A DNA stretch of 64,000 nucleotides from Prunus persica (Eukaryota > Streptophyta > Magnoliopsida > Rosales > Rosaceae), in NCBI RefSeq assembly GCF_000346465.2, contig NC_034015.1:22196462-22260461 (forward strand), read 5' to 3'. This document shows, in pieces, positions 36,809 through 50,404 of the stretch (the stretch's first letter is position 1; the number at the start of each line of letters is the position of its first letter). The notes beneath the pieces are model-generated. The model was not told the DNA's origin, made no database searches, and worked only from the letters and a program-made list of their open reading frames with translations. The position numbers and the translations under genes are program-made.

Positions 36809-38617
36809 GTAAAAACTACATGTGGTGCTTGTACAATTGTGCTTTGTTCCAAGTACGTTGAACTGCTTAAGTTGCTGGTGGTAATCCTCATACCGTGGAG
36901 GACTCTATGAGTTTTCACTTTTAATTATAGACTTGATATGTGATATAATGCTGTTTTAAATGTACTAAACGCCCTTTCAAGAAAAATTGTACTTTAAAAC
37001 ATGTCTAGATTTCGGACGTGCACATGTGGTAATGTTATTTTCAGGTTGCGAGTATGCGGGGAGGCATATAAAATTATTACTTATCAGGGGAACTTCTTTG
37101 AAGTAAATGACATACGTGTTATGTGTGTGTGTGTATATATATACTTTGAATACATATAAAACAAACCACCAAAAAAATTTATAAGGAAAACAACAAATAT
37201 TTTTACTTTTTCTGGAATCAACCAAACATAACTCTCCAAATTCTTGCCTTATTTTTGTTATTTATAAATCAACTATTGATGATTTGCAAATTGCGTATGC
37301 AAACTCATATAAATTAAACATGTCTTGAGTTTTCGTTTTTTATTTTCATTTTTTTTCCTAGAATATAGAGGAAAATGAGAGTGAGAATGAGAGTAAGGAT
37401 GAGATTGAGAGAGAGAATGAGAGGGTAAGATGGGAGGGAGGAGTACCAAAAGTGAAAATAATTTCAAATAGATTTTAGTTTTTAGTTTTTGTTTTCACTT
37501 TTGTTACTTCTTTTTTCCATCCTCTATTCTCATCTTTCCTCTCAAATCTCATCTCCACTCTCATTCTCACTTTCATTTTTCCTCTTTTTCTTTTATAATC
37601 TAGCACAAAAGATAAAAACTAAAATTGAAATAGTTACCAAGCGACCCTGATTTTATAAGATTTTATGCTTGTGTTAGGCATCAATAGTTGATGTATGAAT
37701 TCTTTCACCTCATCAATATATGAATTCTTTTATTCTATCTATAGTTCTTGTATGAAGTCATTTTCTAGTAAATTTGTTGTATTTCAACTTTTTCTAAAAG
37801 ATAAAAGGCATTTTAGGATTCAAAGTATGTGTAACTTAATATAGAGAAAATTACTCTTATGCACTTATCAGTCAAATAGTTCATTGTTTAAGTCATCCCT
37901 TCAAAGGTGATCCAAATTAGCTAAATAAAAAATAAACTGCTCATTTCAATATTTCTTTTAATTATATTGAAAATAGTGTTATTGTCTCTGTATTTGCTTA
38001 CTATAAAATAAATAAATATTGATTAGTTAATGCATCAATGGAGGAGGAAGATTTGAATTTGGAATATTTTTTGGTAAATACCACGAAGTGTTCGCACACC
38101 CGAAGGGTGAGATTAATCCTAGCTAGTTCGGCTTGCCCCTAACCACAAAGTGCTTTCAACGGGTTTCGAACCCCTGTCATTGAGGTACTAGGTAGCTCGC
38201 TAGCTGGAGGTGGCAGTTTGCCAACCGCAATTTGGAATATTTTTCAATGAAGTTTCAATAGACTAAGAGTGTATTCATTTTTTTCTTTTTATTTTATTTA
38301 TAAAAATGATCATGTTTTCTTGACCAATGAGTAGGGGAATTCGAGAAAGACTCACCAAACTCGATTCTAGCATTCTTGCTATATTATAGCAAAGGTTGTG
38401 CATAGACATTATAAAAAAAGTGAATGTATAAAGTCGGCATATCATTCTTACTATATAATTTATGACAAAGGTTCTTTCCTCAAAAAAAAAAGAAAAAAAA
38501 AAAAGAAAAAGAAAAAAGGTTGCACATAAACGTTGAAGATATGAATGTATAAAGTCGGCATATCATTCTTGCTATATAATTTATAACAAAGATTTACTTC
38601 CACTTGCTATCTTGATT
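36809..38617. other. Short gap between convergent GDI and MLO genes
   Basis: Holds the 3' UTRs, a (GT)n(AT)n run near 37120-37143, purine- and pyrimidine-rich tracts near 37370-37600 and a SINE-like sequence (38070-38235). A phrase of about 38 bp, aatgtataaagtcggcatatcattct, occurs twice (near 38423 and 38543) around an A-rich spacer. No gene seen. Confidence 0.5.
38070..38235 (-). mobile_element. tRNA-derived SINE-like sequence
   Basis: On the minus strand the sequence ggttcgaaacc matches the pol III B-box consensus GGTTCGANNCC. About 25-30 nt upstream on that strand, tagcgagctacc resembles an A box. Phrases such as ccacgaagtg and cgaagggtg are typical of dispersed plant repeats. No terminal tail or target duplication was established. 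Confidence 0.4.
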
Positions 38618-41600
38618 CTATTGAAGTTTACTAGTAAGCCTAGTTTGAGTGAGACCAGGAGGTTTTTCATTTTGATTTTTGAGTGGCAATTCAGGCTCAA
38701 TTTCTCCTGTATTGTGATCATCTTCTCGTGAAGATTCCTTATTTCCTGCTACTTGAGCCAATTGAACTGTCTGAGAAGCCTCTTTGGGACCTCCTTGGCT
38801 AGAAGAAGAACCATTAGCAGCCTTTCTCAACGCCTTGTTCTTTTTGGCCGACCGAGCCCAGCCAACAAGCCCCTCTTGTATATGTTCTTCAAATATAGCC
38901 TTCTTGAATGAACTTCCCATCTTCATTACAAGTAAACATAGATATATCTGAGTCTAAATTCTTCAAAAGGATAACAAAAAAGGAAAGCAATTGCAGCAAA
39001 TCAAATTCTATGCATCCTGCAACTCACCTGTGTGACAATTGCGTACAATGGCAAAGTACTGTAACTGCAGACGAACTGAATGAATGCTCTGAGAATGGAT
39101 ATTCGCATCCAGAACGAAAAAAACATCTCAGATTTATGAAGCTGTGTTGGGATATATCAATATAAATATAATACAAGGAGTACACAAACATATGTAATTA
39201 ATATGGTTTTTACCCAATAACAAGTCTTGGGATGATATAACCAACTTGCCCCATTATGCAGGAATCAAATGAATATTGAACCTGCAAGAGATGGAGGCAA
39301 CGAAATATGATAAATCTACCGCTACCATTTTGATCAGATATAAAAGTTTTACTACGTAATTTTATATTACATTCTTACCCATATCCAGAAGAAAAATGCC
39401 AGTTCAAAAGAATTTTGGAACAAGATGATTTGAATCAGTAAGAGAACCAGTCTGGGCCTGTGGAACCAGAAGTGATCATCTGAAGGTTGAACAACCAAGT
39501 CCCCTTCGATTGCAATGTGTTTCTCAGCAACCTCATGGGCCAGTTGGGTAATTACATGCTCCAACTTAGTGCCAACAGCAAGTAAAAGCTGTAGGAAAGA
39601 TTTAAGAAACCACCACAAACATTAACTTCCCTGTCCTATAATGTTTCCTGGTTAGTCTGCGGAATTTGGGGAGACAAATGCACAAATTTATGGATCACTG
39701 GACATGGATGAGAATTACTATTTAACCATACAAGCAAATTCCGATATACTCATCTAAAAAGAAACAAATATATGATCTGAAAAAGAAGACTATGGAGCAA
39801 AAAGAGACCTCATGCATCGCGTAGCTTTTATTATAGATGAGATGACCATAAACAAAGAAATAAGATAATCATCATCATCAACATACGTATGTATAAACTG
39901 AAATTTGGACTTGTGCTAAGAAGCATGGGGCAGTGGCAGAGCTGCAGGTAAGTCTAATCCAAACAACACAGGTGTTGGCAGTGTGATAAAGACAAAACCA
40001 GCACTATATTACAAGTATATATTTGTCAAACTTACAATGAACGGAATGAATGCTATCCAGAAATAGGCATGCCAACCTGCATAGAAACATCACAAGTGGC
40101 GGTAATGATCTTCATGCACCAGGTCAAAAATGCAAATGAAGACGATGGTATATCTATAAGGTGGATTGTGTTCAACTCCAGTTCTAGGAACTTCTTGTCA
40201 ATAATACTAAGATAATTCTGATCTCATTTGATGTGTCAAGTGCTTAAGAACTCAAGATCTCTGCCACAAAATATCTATTTCACTTTCAAGGCAGAGACAG
40301 AGGATCTTATTGTAGGCAAATGAGTTGTACAACGTGCTGACCAATATCTCATTTCCATTCTAACTAAACATTGCAGAACAACAGTGCAAAGTTGTAAGAG
40401 CAACTGAATTTATTGAAAAAGGATGAAAATAATGACGTCTTCATTACAAACCCAAAAATAAACCGAAAGTTAAAAGCTTACCCGAGACATTCAGCAACAA
40501 GAAGATGACCACAAAGATCCAAAGATACCAACTGTAAATGATAATTAACAAGTTAATGACACAGCAGTATGCTTTATGAACAGAGAGAACAGTCCAAAGA
40601 CATGATTCTAAACTTTCGTAAAACCCTGAAACAAATGATTTTAGACTATAGAAGTATAAATCTCTCATGCCTGCACTTGATGTGCTTGATTAAATCTTTA
40701 AGGTATTTTTATGTTGTGGATGGGAAGGAGTAAGGCAGTAGTAACTAGTAAGTGCAGCCCTGCCAATGAGGCTCCAGCCATTGCAGGGTTTATAGAGGGT
40801 CAGAGAAATGCAGACTTCTCCCCGTTTGAGGAGAGGGAGATGCGCTGTTTCCTGCTTCAAGGCTGTGGCTTCTAGGTTGCAACTCATCCTCAAAGAGTAA
40901 GGCAGTGAGCTAACTAGTAACTACCAAAAAGATGCAACTAGTGAAACTATGAGCATGAGGTGAATGATCTTGTAAAATTGAAACTAACCTTATTCCAACG
41001 ACTCTCTTAAAATCTGCTTCAAGGGCACGTATCATGTACTTGTGGAAATTAAAATTTGGATTCCCCCTGCAATGGGTCTACGGGAGAATTACTTCAAAAT
41101 TTGAAACAGGAATTTTGTGTAAACATTCAAAACGTGTGATAGAGCAGAGAGAAAAGAGGATGCAGAAATAAATAAAATAACTTACGCTGATGAAGCCTAA
41201 TCGCATTGTCATATAATCTGTTTTGGTCACAGACCCATAAAATTGCTTGAAAAACGCATGCTGGATAAGAAAAGAGCCATGAGACAGACAGACAGACGGA
41301 GAGAATTATGCGACATTGCTTATTGATGCTGAAGGATGATATATATCATATGACTCACCAACCAGCCTAGAAAAGCTGAATTCTTTCCAATACCAAGAAA
41401 GCGACCCCTGATAAAGTCATGATCTTGAACGTGCGTGAACTTCTTTGTCAAAACTGCACACATAATATATATTCCAAAAAGAAGAAAAAGCACTCCAGAA
41501 TCAATTAGAAGTTGAAGCACTTCCTTCCAATGTGAAATTAATTATAAAGAATGATGTAAATTAACATTAGCCAGTGGTACCTTCTTCTGGGTTGTACTCC

Positions 41601-42870
41601 TTTTTTGCTATAGAATCCTCCCAATGTTTCCATTGACGTATCTACTCCATTGAGAAAACATGAAACGGAAAATGTCGATGCTATAGAATGAGTCGATGAG
41701 AGACACGAATAGGAAATTAAACCAAGGATGTTACCTTTGCCCCTCCAAAAAGAATGGTTAGAACACAGAAAGTCACATGCACCACAGCCAGCACAAAGAT
41801 GAAGATATGAAGATGATGCAATGCAGTGGTGGATAACAATGGGACCTTCCCCTGGAAAAATTTAAATTAAAAAAAAGTAAAAATTAATTGGTGGCATAAT
41901 GGCATTGGCATGATATTTCAAGTGCAACATGAAGGAAGGAATCAATCAATCAATCAATCTTGTCGTTTAATTACACGTTAGTTTGGTGGAGTTTTGATGA
42001 TCAGGTCATTTCAATTTTCAAGAGATCCGGTGTTATCTAGTTAATTTCATTTGACCAGAAGACGCGGGTGGGTTAAAGACTATATATAATCAAATAAAAC
42101 ATAATAATTGAGCACCAGCATTCGAATGGTCTCTCTCAAAGAGCTTTAAGTTAAAACTTGGAGACAAGTTTTAAAACTCAACTTCCTCCAACTATGCACC
42201 CTGTCTAAAAAAGAAAGAAGAAAAAGAAGATGAATACCTCCGGACAGTGGTGGCCAGCAGAATCAGAGTCGTCAGCAAGAAGGCGACGGGCAGTAGTAGT
42301 AGTAGTAGAAGTAGTCCAGGGAAGAAAGGAAGTAGTAAACAAGGTCTGGAAATGGGCAGTAGTACTAGTAGTGGTATCTTGTTTTTCTTTCTTACAAGGC
42401 AGCCATTGACTAGCCTGTTTCTCCGTTATACAGATTTTGGCTATACGATCTTGGCACACCGTCAGCAGCAGTGATATAAACCCCAAAAGCATCAACTCTG
42501 CATCACCAATTCACCATCATATGATTGATCACTGATATACATATTATATTGAATGAATTGGATTGGATGAGTGAGGTACAAGGAAAGGAAAACCTTCTTT
42601 GATCTTCTGCAGGGCCTCAAACAGAGGTTTCTGGTTCTGTTTCTTGAGATACTGCAAACAAACAATTAAATTATAAATGTTAATAGTTGCAAATCGAGAT
42701 GAGAATATATGTGGGTGTGTATGTGTAGAGTGGATGGGGAGGATGCATGCCTTGCCAGTGTAGTGAAGGATTCTCTCGAGGGCTAGGGATATGAGCACTA
42801 TGACACTACACACCAAAGCCACCACCCATGTCGGCGTGTGCTCCAACGTTGTTCCTCCTTGTGCTGCCAT
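38618..42870 (-). CDS. MLO: MLO-family seven-transmembrane protein
   Basis: Fourteen coding exons on the minus strand, 535 aa: 42870-42751, 42651-42594, 42497-42238, 41851-41735, 41641-41581, 41453-41359, 41260-41186, 41077-40989, 40531-40482, 40076-40036, 39588-39379, 39281-39214, 39088-39028 and 38920-38618. It starts MAAQGGTTLEHTPTW, the usual extracellular N-terminus. The order LFEALQKIKEEL, LGFISLLLTVCQ, VHVTFCVLTILFGG, IRQWKHWED, FHKYMIRALE, YIIPRLVIG and STLPLYAIVTQMGSSFKK is the MLO core with seven membrane segments. The tail (HIQEGLVGWARSAKKNK) is the calmodulin-binding region. The first large extracellular loop is Thr-rich, encoded by ACT/TAC repeats. MLO proteins are plasma-membrane Ca2+-linked channels or regulators with roles in powdery-mildew susceptibility, root or pollen biology. 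Position suggests the MLO15/13/1 clade. Intron 1 starts with GC (aag|gcatgc). Confidence 0.93.
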
Positions 42871-43028
42871 CCAATTCCAAATTCCAATTCTTTCCAAACC
42901 CTCTCCCTGACTTCCTCACCCCTGCCTGCTCTGCAGACACTCCTACCTAAGCTTAAGCTACCTACCCTAAGAAACAAACCAATATATATATATATATATT
43001 ATACCCAGCTCCAGCTCTGTGGCGGCTC

Positions 43029-43060
43029 CGTCTGTCCGTCTGTCTGTCTGTCTGTCTGTC
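43029..43060. repeat. (CTGT)n microsatellite just upstream of MLO
   Basis: About eight CTGT/CCGT units roughly 160 bp upstream of the MLO start codon, probably in the leader or core promoter. Confidence 0.9.
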
Positions 43061-43679
43061 TCAGTACTGTAGTCTAAATACTTGCTTAGAGTAATAAGTA
43101 ATTTGATCTGTAAAAAAATAATTAATTAGTGTACGTTATTAGGAACAAAGGCCTTAGGCCTGGCCAGGTGAGTTAAGGCTGGCTGGCTGGCTAATATATA
43201 TGTCGCGGGCGGCGGGCGGATTGTGATGAGCAGTGAGAATAATAATAATATTATATCAAGGAAGGGAATTAGGAGAAAGGAGCTGTAAAGCAGCTTAGCT
43301 TGGCCTACCTGCTACTACAAATCCATTTCTCATCATTTCGTTTTGTGGTTGGCTTCATTCTCTCTGCGCGCCTTCCTTTCGTTTTGTGGAGGAGATGGGA
43401 GGTGAGGTGGTGGACTCCCTCCCAGTCAGTTCCAGACCTGCAGTCTTGTTCGTTCTTTGTGTTCACTCTTGACGTTGCAGTCCTGTATTAATATTTTTCG
43501 ATCAAATTAAAGAAACAAGGAAAGAAAGAGGAAATTCCACAAGGGCCTCCTAGTCGCGCGGAAGACGTGGCCCGTGGGCATAAAAAACAAATACTCCAAT
43601 CCATCCGATTCAATCTGCCCTGTCTGTCAGTGAAGACAAATAATAGTATATACTGTACTTTGTCAAATTCATTCAGAAA

Positions 43680-44298
43680 AAGTCCTTCTCATTTATGAAT
43701 ATTTATTTATTTCGTTTGGAAGCTACTATTCTCTCCTATCTCATACCACGCGTCCTGTCTCCATCCCGCGTGTTTGACAACGTATGTCCGGGTTATGTGA
43801 TGGATGAACGTGAATATGATGGGTAGGAAGAAGGACTTGTATGTCACGGTAATAACCTTGTTTTGCTGGCTTCATTCAATCACGTTTCGTCAGAAAAGTT
43901 ATTACGTCTGATAAAACGTAATTAGTTGGGATAACAAAAAATTACTATTCCCATGATATACAAGCTTTTTTGGATCGGTAGGTAATGAAAAAATGTCCTC
44001 ATTTATTAATATTTATTTATTTCGTTTGGAAGCTTCTATTCTCTCCTATCTCATACCATGCGTCCTGTCTCCATTCCGCGTGTTGACAACGTATGTCTGG
44101 GTTATGTGATGGATGAACATGAATCTAATGGGTAGGAAGAAGAACTTGTATGGTACGGTAATAACACTGTTTTGCTGGCTCCATTCAATCACGTTTCGTC
44201 AGAAAAGTTATCACGCTTGATAAAACGTGAATAATTGGGATAACAAAAAATTACTATTCCCATGATATACAAGCTTTTCTGGATCGGTAGGTAATGAA
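43680..44298. repeat. Tandem direct duplication of a 310-bp unit
   Basis: Unit 1 (43680-43988) and unit 2 (43989-44298) are near-identical over their whole length. Shared landmarks such as ttcgtttgga (43711 and 44021), gggttatgtgatggatga and ctttt-tggatcggtaggtaatga stay 310 bp apart. Differences are scattered single bases. Neither unit has an ORF, and no TIRs or LTR ends are apparent. Confidence 0.93.
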
Positions 44299-45175
44299 TC
44301 AATCTCATCGACTCAATAATATTCAAGCCATCCCTAATTTGATTTCATATTGTTGCAATTTGCAGCCACGGAGAGGGTTTGAGAAAGGACTGTGGCTGAG
44401 CATCTGTGTTCTGCGTAGCAAAATTTGAATTTGCTGTGCTGATCCACTTGCGGGAATAATAAATGACTTCTTGTGTTGATCTATTGCTTATATGTGACTT
44501 AAAAGCTGGATTCATTATGCATGCATTTGCAGAACCTCTTTTTTTCTCTTTCTTTTTTGACATTATATGACGGGTGGATCTACCACCTTTCACAATCTCA
44601 AAGAGTGATACTTCGTTAGTTTCCTAATGCTCTACAATTGCTAACACAATCCTGAAAGTTTTGAAACCAAATTGTTATCTACATTGATTTGTTGTATTTA
44701 TGAAAAATGACATACTTCTGATATGTGGTATGGTTCTATATAAACAGTTGTGACATAATTTCTGAACCAAAAACAAAACAAAAGAACCATTCTGAACTCC
44801 GGTTTCTTTTAAATAAGATAATTACCAATCATGTAAATGTCAAGTACTTTGACAAATGATACAAATAAAGAGAAAACACCACCTATTAATTTATATGTCA
44901 TTAAAATGCGGATTCCATTGCCACAAAGCACATACTGGAAGCAAACACACAAGATGATCGTATCAATTAAGCCAGACATTGATGAACTCTGATACAGACC
45001 GGTAATCAATCACGAACGCAGATGCGATTTGCACATGGGGGGTGATATCAAAATCCCAATGAGTATTATTACACATCCCAGTGACAATAAATTTATAACC
45101 CGACTTACAATGAAAGCACCAGTTTAATGGCTTATGAGGCTTTAAGAAATGGAAGAGTTGACAAAATAGCTTCAT

Positions 45176-48100
45176 TCAGAAATCAGCAAAGACAGCAAAA
45201 ACATCACCCTGGATATAGTCATTATCTACCAAACTGGCCAAGAAGTAGCTGTTCTGGACCTGCAATAGTCAAGAGAGCATCACGTCAGCATTACTAAACT
45301 CAATGCTAATCAAAAGATTGAGCAGAAAGGTGTCTGCAGGGCTGTGTGGTAGGTATACGTTTCAACAATCAAAATCATAATTATGTCAATAAGCAAGAAG
45401 GGACATTAATGAAGAAAATAAACCTCTTCAAGCAATTTCCTAGATGAGTCACCCTCAGGGTATAAGCAGGCCCATCCTCTTGACCAGATTTCAAATGCCT
45501 CATCCTTCCAAACCATAAAACTAGCAGGATCCACAACAGTTGGTTGGATTATCTCCCTTGCGGGAAAGACTCCCCATGTCACAGCATTCACATCAGTCTG
45601 ACCAATATTAGATATCCATCTCCCATCCTTGTTCACGGCCATGTAGGTTAGAGATGGAAGAGCCTTGCATTTCTCAACAAGAGCATTCAACTTCTCCTTC
45701 GAACAGAAAAACTCTAGATAGGCTTTCTGATAAACATATCCTCCAGGCCCGCCCCAGCCTGAGAAGCAAGAAATAGATGTTAAGAGTCTACATATATAGG
45801 TAAGTTTCTAGATCTGGTTCAAGGATAATCATCAAATCTAAATATCAGTTTGAAGAAAAATAGAAAGATTAAAATATAATTAAAAAAAACTAGTTAAAAC
45901 TTTTTTATGAGGGAGGGAGAGAGGTAGAACTTTTACCGAGCCAAATAACAAAATTTACTAGTTGGGAAGTGAAGTAAATAAGAGGAGATTTTTATGAACA
46001 AAGCTACACTTCAAAGCCAAACAGATGTTTAATTGGCGCTCAAGCAGATTTCTATAAAGACCTGAAACCACAGCATGGCAATACTAGTAATGGTTAAACC
46101 TCCATTAGGGATTTATGATCACCTTTCTGAACTCAATGTTGAGCTATAGTTTTGAAAAAAGTAATACAATCTGATCTTCATGAATGGAAAACAAAATCAT
46201 ATCATGTGGAATTTTTAGGCCATCAAATTCAAGTCAGTTTATGTCTCCATTGAGACTCACACTCCTGTAATCATTAAGTGACTTCAGTGACTCATGACCA
46301 AAACTCTCAATGATAAAAATCAAATAATTCATCATAAATCCATGCTCACAAAAATGAGATACAAATTGAAATATTCACATAATTGTCATGACCGTAAACT
46401 CATAAACATACTTATTACTTACCAACAGACGTGGAATCAGATCTTTCCCCATTTACCGCTGGTTGGCTGTTGATGGTAAGGAAACCTTTCGTGTTAATTT
46501 TACCTAGAAGTTCGTTTATGATCTTCGTCTCTGGCTGAAGCCCATCTAGTTCGGACCAAGGGCTGCTTCTCAATTTTCCAAGGCAGAATTTCTTAAATTT
46601 CTGATATAAAATAAATTCCAATACATCAATTTATATCTAATTTGCTGACAATGCAGAAGACAAAACACACAGAGATGGAAACTTCACCTCATGGATATCT
46701 TCAACGCTTCTCAATGGGACAACCCATTCTTCAACAAGTTTCTTGTCGCGTGCACGTGGCCGCATGAACTGTTGAGAAAATTATGACTTAAAGTCATACA
46801 TAGCCAACTCTACCAACTCTAGTGCAAAGGGATAATATAAAATAAGAAAGGATGTATGCCTCAGCCAAGCGGTGGTTAATCAAATGAAAATAAAATGGAT
46901 TATGATTACAAGTAAATTTTCCTTTGAGGGAACATCATGGGAAGGTTTACTTATTTAACTACTTCAAAATTTTTGATAAAAAAACAAAAAATGATCCACC
47001 CAAATTTATCACAAAATCATAGGTACCAAGATTAAACTTGTGTGATTATATGTACCTGATAATCAGTTAGTGCTCCATATGAAGGGTTACGAGAATCACC
47101 CCATCGCCCATGTGGATAAAGGTCCCAGCCTATGGTCCTTGATATGTAGCTCTTGGGACGATTAGCCCTACCATCATTTGCTAGGACGATTAGAAATTTT
47201 GAAAGATGTACAAGAAGTTAATTACATCCTTTTTTGTTTTCTTGTTTCTGTTTTTTTTCTCTCTGTTGGGGGTGGGGGGACAACAGTTGGATTGCATACC
47301 AGAATATTGGACGAACATCTTCTTTAACACGGAAAACATTTGCAGGACGTCTCCAAGGTAAAGGCCTTGATATTTTGGTCTCTTCAATCAAACCAAGATT
47401 CTGCCAAGGTAGTATGATTAGAAGGGATCAGATTTGGTAGTAAGTGCTAATCATGCAAAGAGTATTATATACATCTGAAGTGAGACAATTAGAAAGGTAT
47501 GAGAAAAAACCATTAATATAGCCAACGCTGATTTCTCCATGTTCAGTGTATAAAGATGCAACGTCCTAATCCCATGAGCCAAAATCTTCTTGCACATCTC
47601 GGTTCCAAGGTGAATTCCATAAGATTTGACAGCTTCTTCATTATCCTTGATAGGCTCCAAGGCAGCAGTAACCTCAGCTGGTATCTACAGTATCCCATTA
47701 ATTGCAAACATTGCACTAATTTAATATATAAAGCAAAACTGCTGAATATGCAAAGGAAATGGCATAAAGTTACTATGTTCTTTTTATCTTTCAAATGCAT
47801 TTATCATTGTTTTCTTTATGTGAGGCCAATGTGCATAACTAACGGTTTCATATGGTTCCGTAGGTTATATCCAAAGGCTATGTCTAGGGTAAAACCAGTG
47901 TTTGAATTGAGTCTTTAGGTTAAAATTTATGTGCGTATATTTGTAGATCTGGGCTTTCACAAAATTCCTAGTTCAGGATTTTTTTTTTCCCTCTAGTGTT
48001 GGATGAGTGTTTTGATTTGCCCTTAACTTTGAATCATATATGGCTGCTTACACCCAACCTGACTCAAAATCATTCTAAAAACCCCCAAACTTCTTCTACA

Positions 48101-49512
48101 ATCCTAATCCTTAAAAATGGAAGTTCAAAAGCCTAAATCACACCATATATTCAATTTCAGGATAGTAAGGTTGCCAAACATGTCCTAGATAAACAGCCAG
48201 ACTACTTTTGAATGTCGCATGTTATGTTCACAACACCAAGTCACAATAGTGTTACAACTTATAAGGCAAGAAAATATTTCTGAACCAATTTAGTTCCCCA
48301 AATTTTAGGCCTATTCTGGAATACTACTTGAATTTCACGATGTTAAGAAATGAAAAAATAATAAATAAAAAACAAATAAATGCAGAAGAGAACAGTGAAG
48401 AGGTACCTTGGTTTTACAGAAACCAGTCATGCGTATGAATCCCTTGTAGTTATTAATGGGCATAATTCCAGGAACAATAGGACAAGTAATTCCAATTTGG
48501 CGACAGTCGTGGACGAATTTGAGGAAAACATCAGTGTCGTAGAATAACTGAGTGATAATCAAATCGGCACCAGCATCAACCTTTCTCTTCAAATAAGCCA
48601 GATCACTTTGATAGGCTTCGGGAGAGGCGAGGCCATCCGTTCCAATGGCGTCCGGGTGTGCCTCTGGTTTCAATGCCAGCCATTTGGTGATTGTTATGTT
48701 AAATTTAGACAGAAAATAGCAACAAAGCCGATAAGACAAGAATGAATCCTCCTTGATGGGGAGGATTGCTTATCCTTCTCTTTATCAATACAACGTTTCT
48801 ATTTAAATAAATATAAAAAAGAGTAAAGTATGTATACCTGGATAGCCAGCAACAGTGACGCCAAAGTAGTCACCATATTTGGCTCTGATATGGGTGACCT
48901 GTAAGCAAGCAAACAGGCAAAAGATGAGAGAGCGAGAGAGATGTGAGATCTCTTTTCTTTTCGTTTTCGTTTTCCGTTTGGGGAAATGGTGACAAATATT
49001 ATGAACTCCAAATATCATGAACTCCAAACAAATATGGCATCTATCTATCAGAAATAAACAAAATTGAAATAAGATAAGATAGCATTTATTTAGTAGTTAT
49101 GAATTACCAGGTCGAGGGCGCAGGCAAAGCCTCCTTGGATCTGAACAAACTTGTCCTGGCCATGGGGCGGGTCGCCCCGGAGAGCAAGAACGTTTTGGAG
49201 GCCGTTAGACTTGATGGTTTGGAGGGCGTGGTCGATCTTGTCGACAGGCATGTTGGTGCAGGTGAGGTGCATCATGCTCTCCACGCAGATGATGTTCTGC
49301 ATCTTGTTCGCAATGTCCAGCGTCAGATCCGCCGTCGACCCACCCGCACCCCACGTTATGTCGCAGAACGCCGGGTTGTGGGCCACCATCCTCTCCATCC
49401 TCTCCAACAGGTTCTCCACCCCATCCTCCGTCTTTGGCGGGAAGAACTCGAACGAGAACAAAACCTTCTTCTCCTCCAACAACGCCTCCTGGATCTTCTC
49501 TATCACCTTCAT
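45176..49512 (-). CDS. MTHFR: Methylenetetrahydrofolate reductase (MTHFR)
   Basis: Ten coding exons on the minus strand, 595 aa: 49512-49108, 48898-48838, 48663-48407, 47684-47511, 47400-47300, 47167-47056, 46768-46688, 46600-46423, 45758-45424 and 45259-45176. The start [15 protein letters not shown] was chosen over a frame 13 codons longer because it matches plant MTHFRs. The N-terminal half is the FAD-binding TIM barrel: [10 protein letters not shown] with the catalytic Glu, [21 protein letters not shown] and [10 protein letters not shown]. After the linker ([12 protein letters not shown]) comes the C-terminal domain found in eukaryotic enzymes ([38 protein letters not shown]). The enzyme reduces 5,10-methylene-THF to 5-methyl-THF in the cytosol, feeding methionine synthesis. 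Plant forms use NADH and are not inhibited by S-adenosylmethionine. Length matches Arabidopsis MTHFR (about 592-594 aa). Confidence 0.97.
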
Positions 49513-50404
49513 TCTCTCTCTCTCTCTCTTACCTTTCGGATAGATCTGCAATGACCTGTTTTTGCTTTTGTTTGTTTTTGTTTTAGAGAAAGAAACCCAC
49601 CCACCAACCGCTCGACTGGAACAAGTTTACAGAGAGAGAGAAACTGAGAGTGAGAGTCACCGACACGGCACACTTTTAGCCTATGGCTCTATATTTAACT
49701 ATAACTAAGAATGATGCATAAACAAAATTCATTTAAATTTAGAGCCAGATTAGATTTGCAACAAATCAAAGGACAATGCAATGTGGTGGCATTTCCCCTC
49801 ACCCCCCCTTTCTCTTATTATAGGATAGGAGCCCCCACCAACCCCCATTCCCTTCTTTCTTATTTACTCCTTTCTCAAACCCCTAGTCTCTAAAAAGACT
49901 GTTAAACCACCCGCACCAACAAATAAATAAGGCAAAAAGTCACTTTGGTATTTATAGTTTGTCACTTTTATCACTTTAGTTTAATTTGGTCAATTTTATA
50001 CTTTCAATTTCGAGTAATTTAAGGGCAAAAATGAGTTTCTGTCAAATGTATGTAACTTCTGTTAGTTTTTTGTCATGTGCCCCTCACGTGGAGGGGCAAT
50101 TTTGTCCAATCATTCGCAGCTTAAGGTCTGCCAAGCTACCCTCCCTCCATTCCAAAGAATTTTGTAAGCAGTGGCGAAAATACCCTCGAAAATGCATCAC
50201 GTCCGCGGCTGTGACCAACACTAAAATTTAACGGATTTGACTGTAATCAGAACACTTCGAAAGTTTAGGAGGTTGAAAACTAAATTAGAAATTCAGTGGA
50301 CAATGGATTGGATTAGTCTAGGCAGGTGACTGCTAAGTTTTTCAAAGAATAACAGAGGGTAGAATACTTTTTTTTTTTCACGAAAAGATAGAATACCATT
50401 TTTT

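Larger units (their letters stand above)
42871..45175. other. MLO upstream region and MTHFR downstream region
   Basis: Contains (TA)n at about 42982-42999 and (CTGT)n at about 43029-43060 in the probable MLO leader/promoter, then a 310-bp tandem duplication (43680-44298). The segment 44300-45175 is AT-rich with the likely MTHFR 3' UTR at its right end. No gene seen. Confidence 0.5.

Noticed and set aside
49099..49554. Plus-strand ORFs of 130-151 aa over MTHFR exon 1
   Set aside because: Antisense shadows of a GC-richer coding exon; the minus frame is clearly MTHFR.
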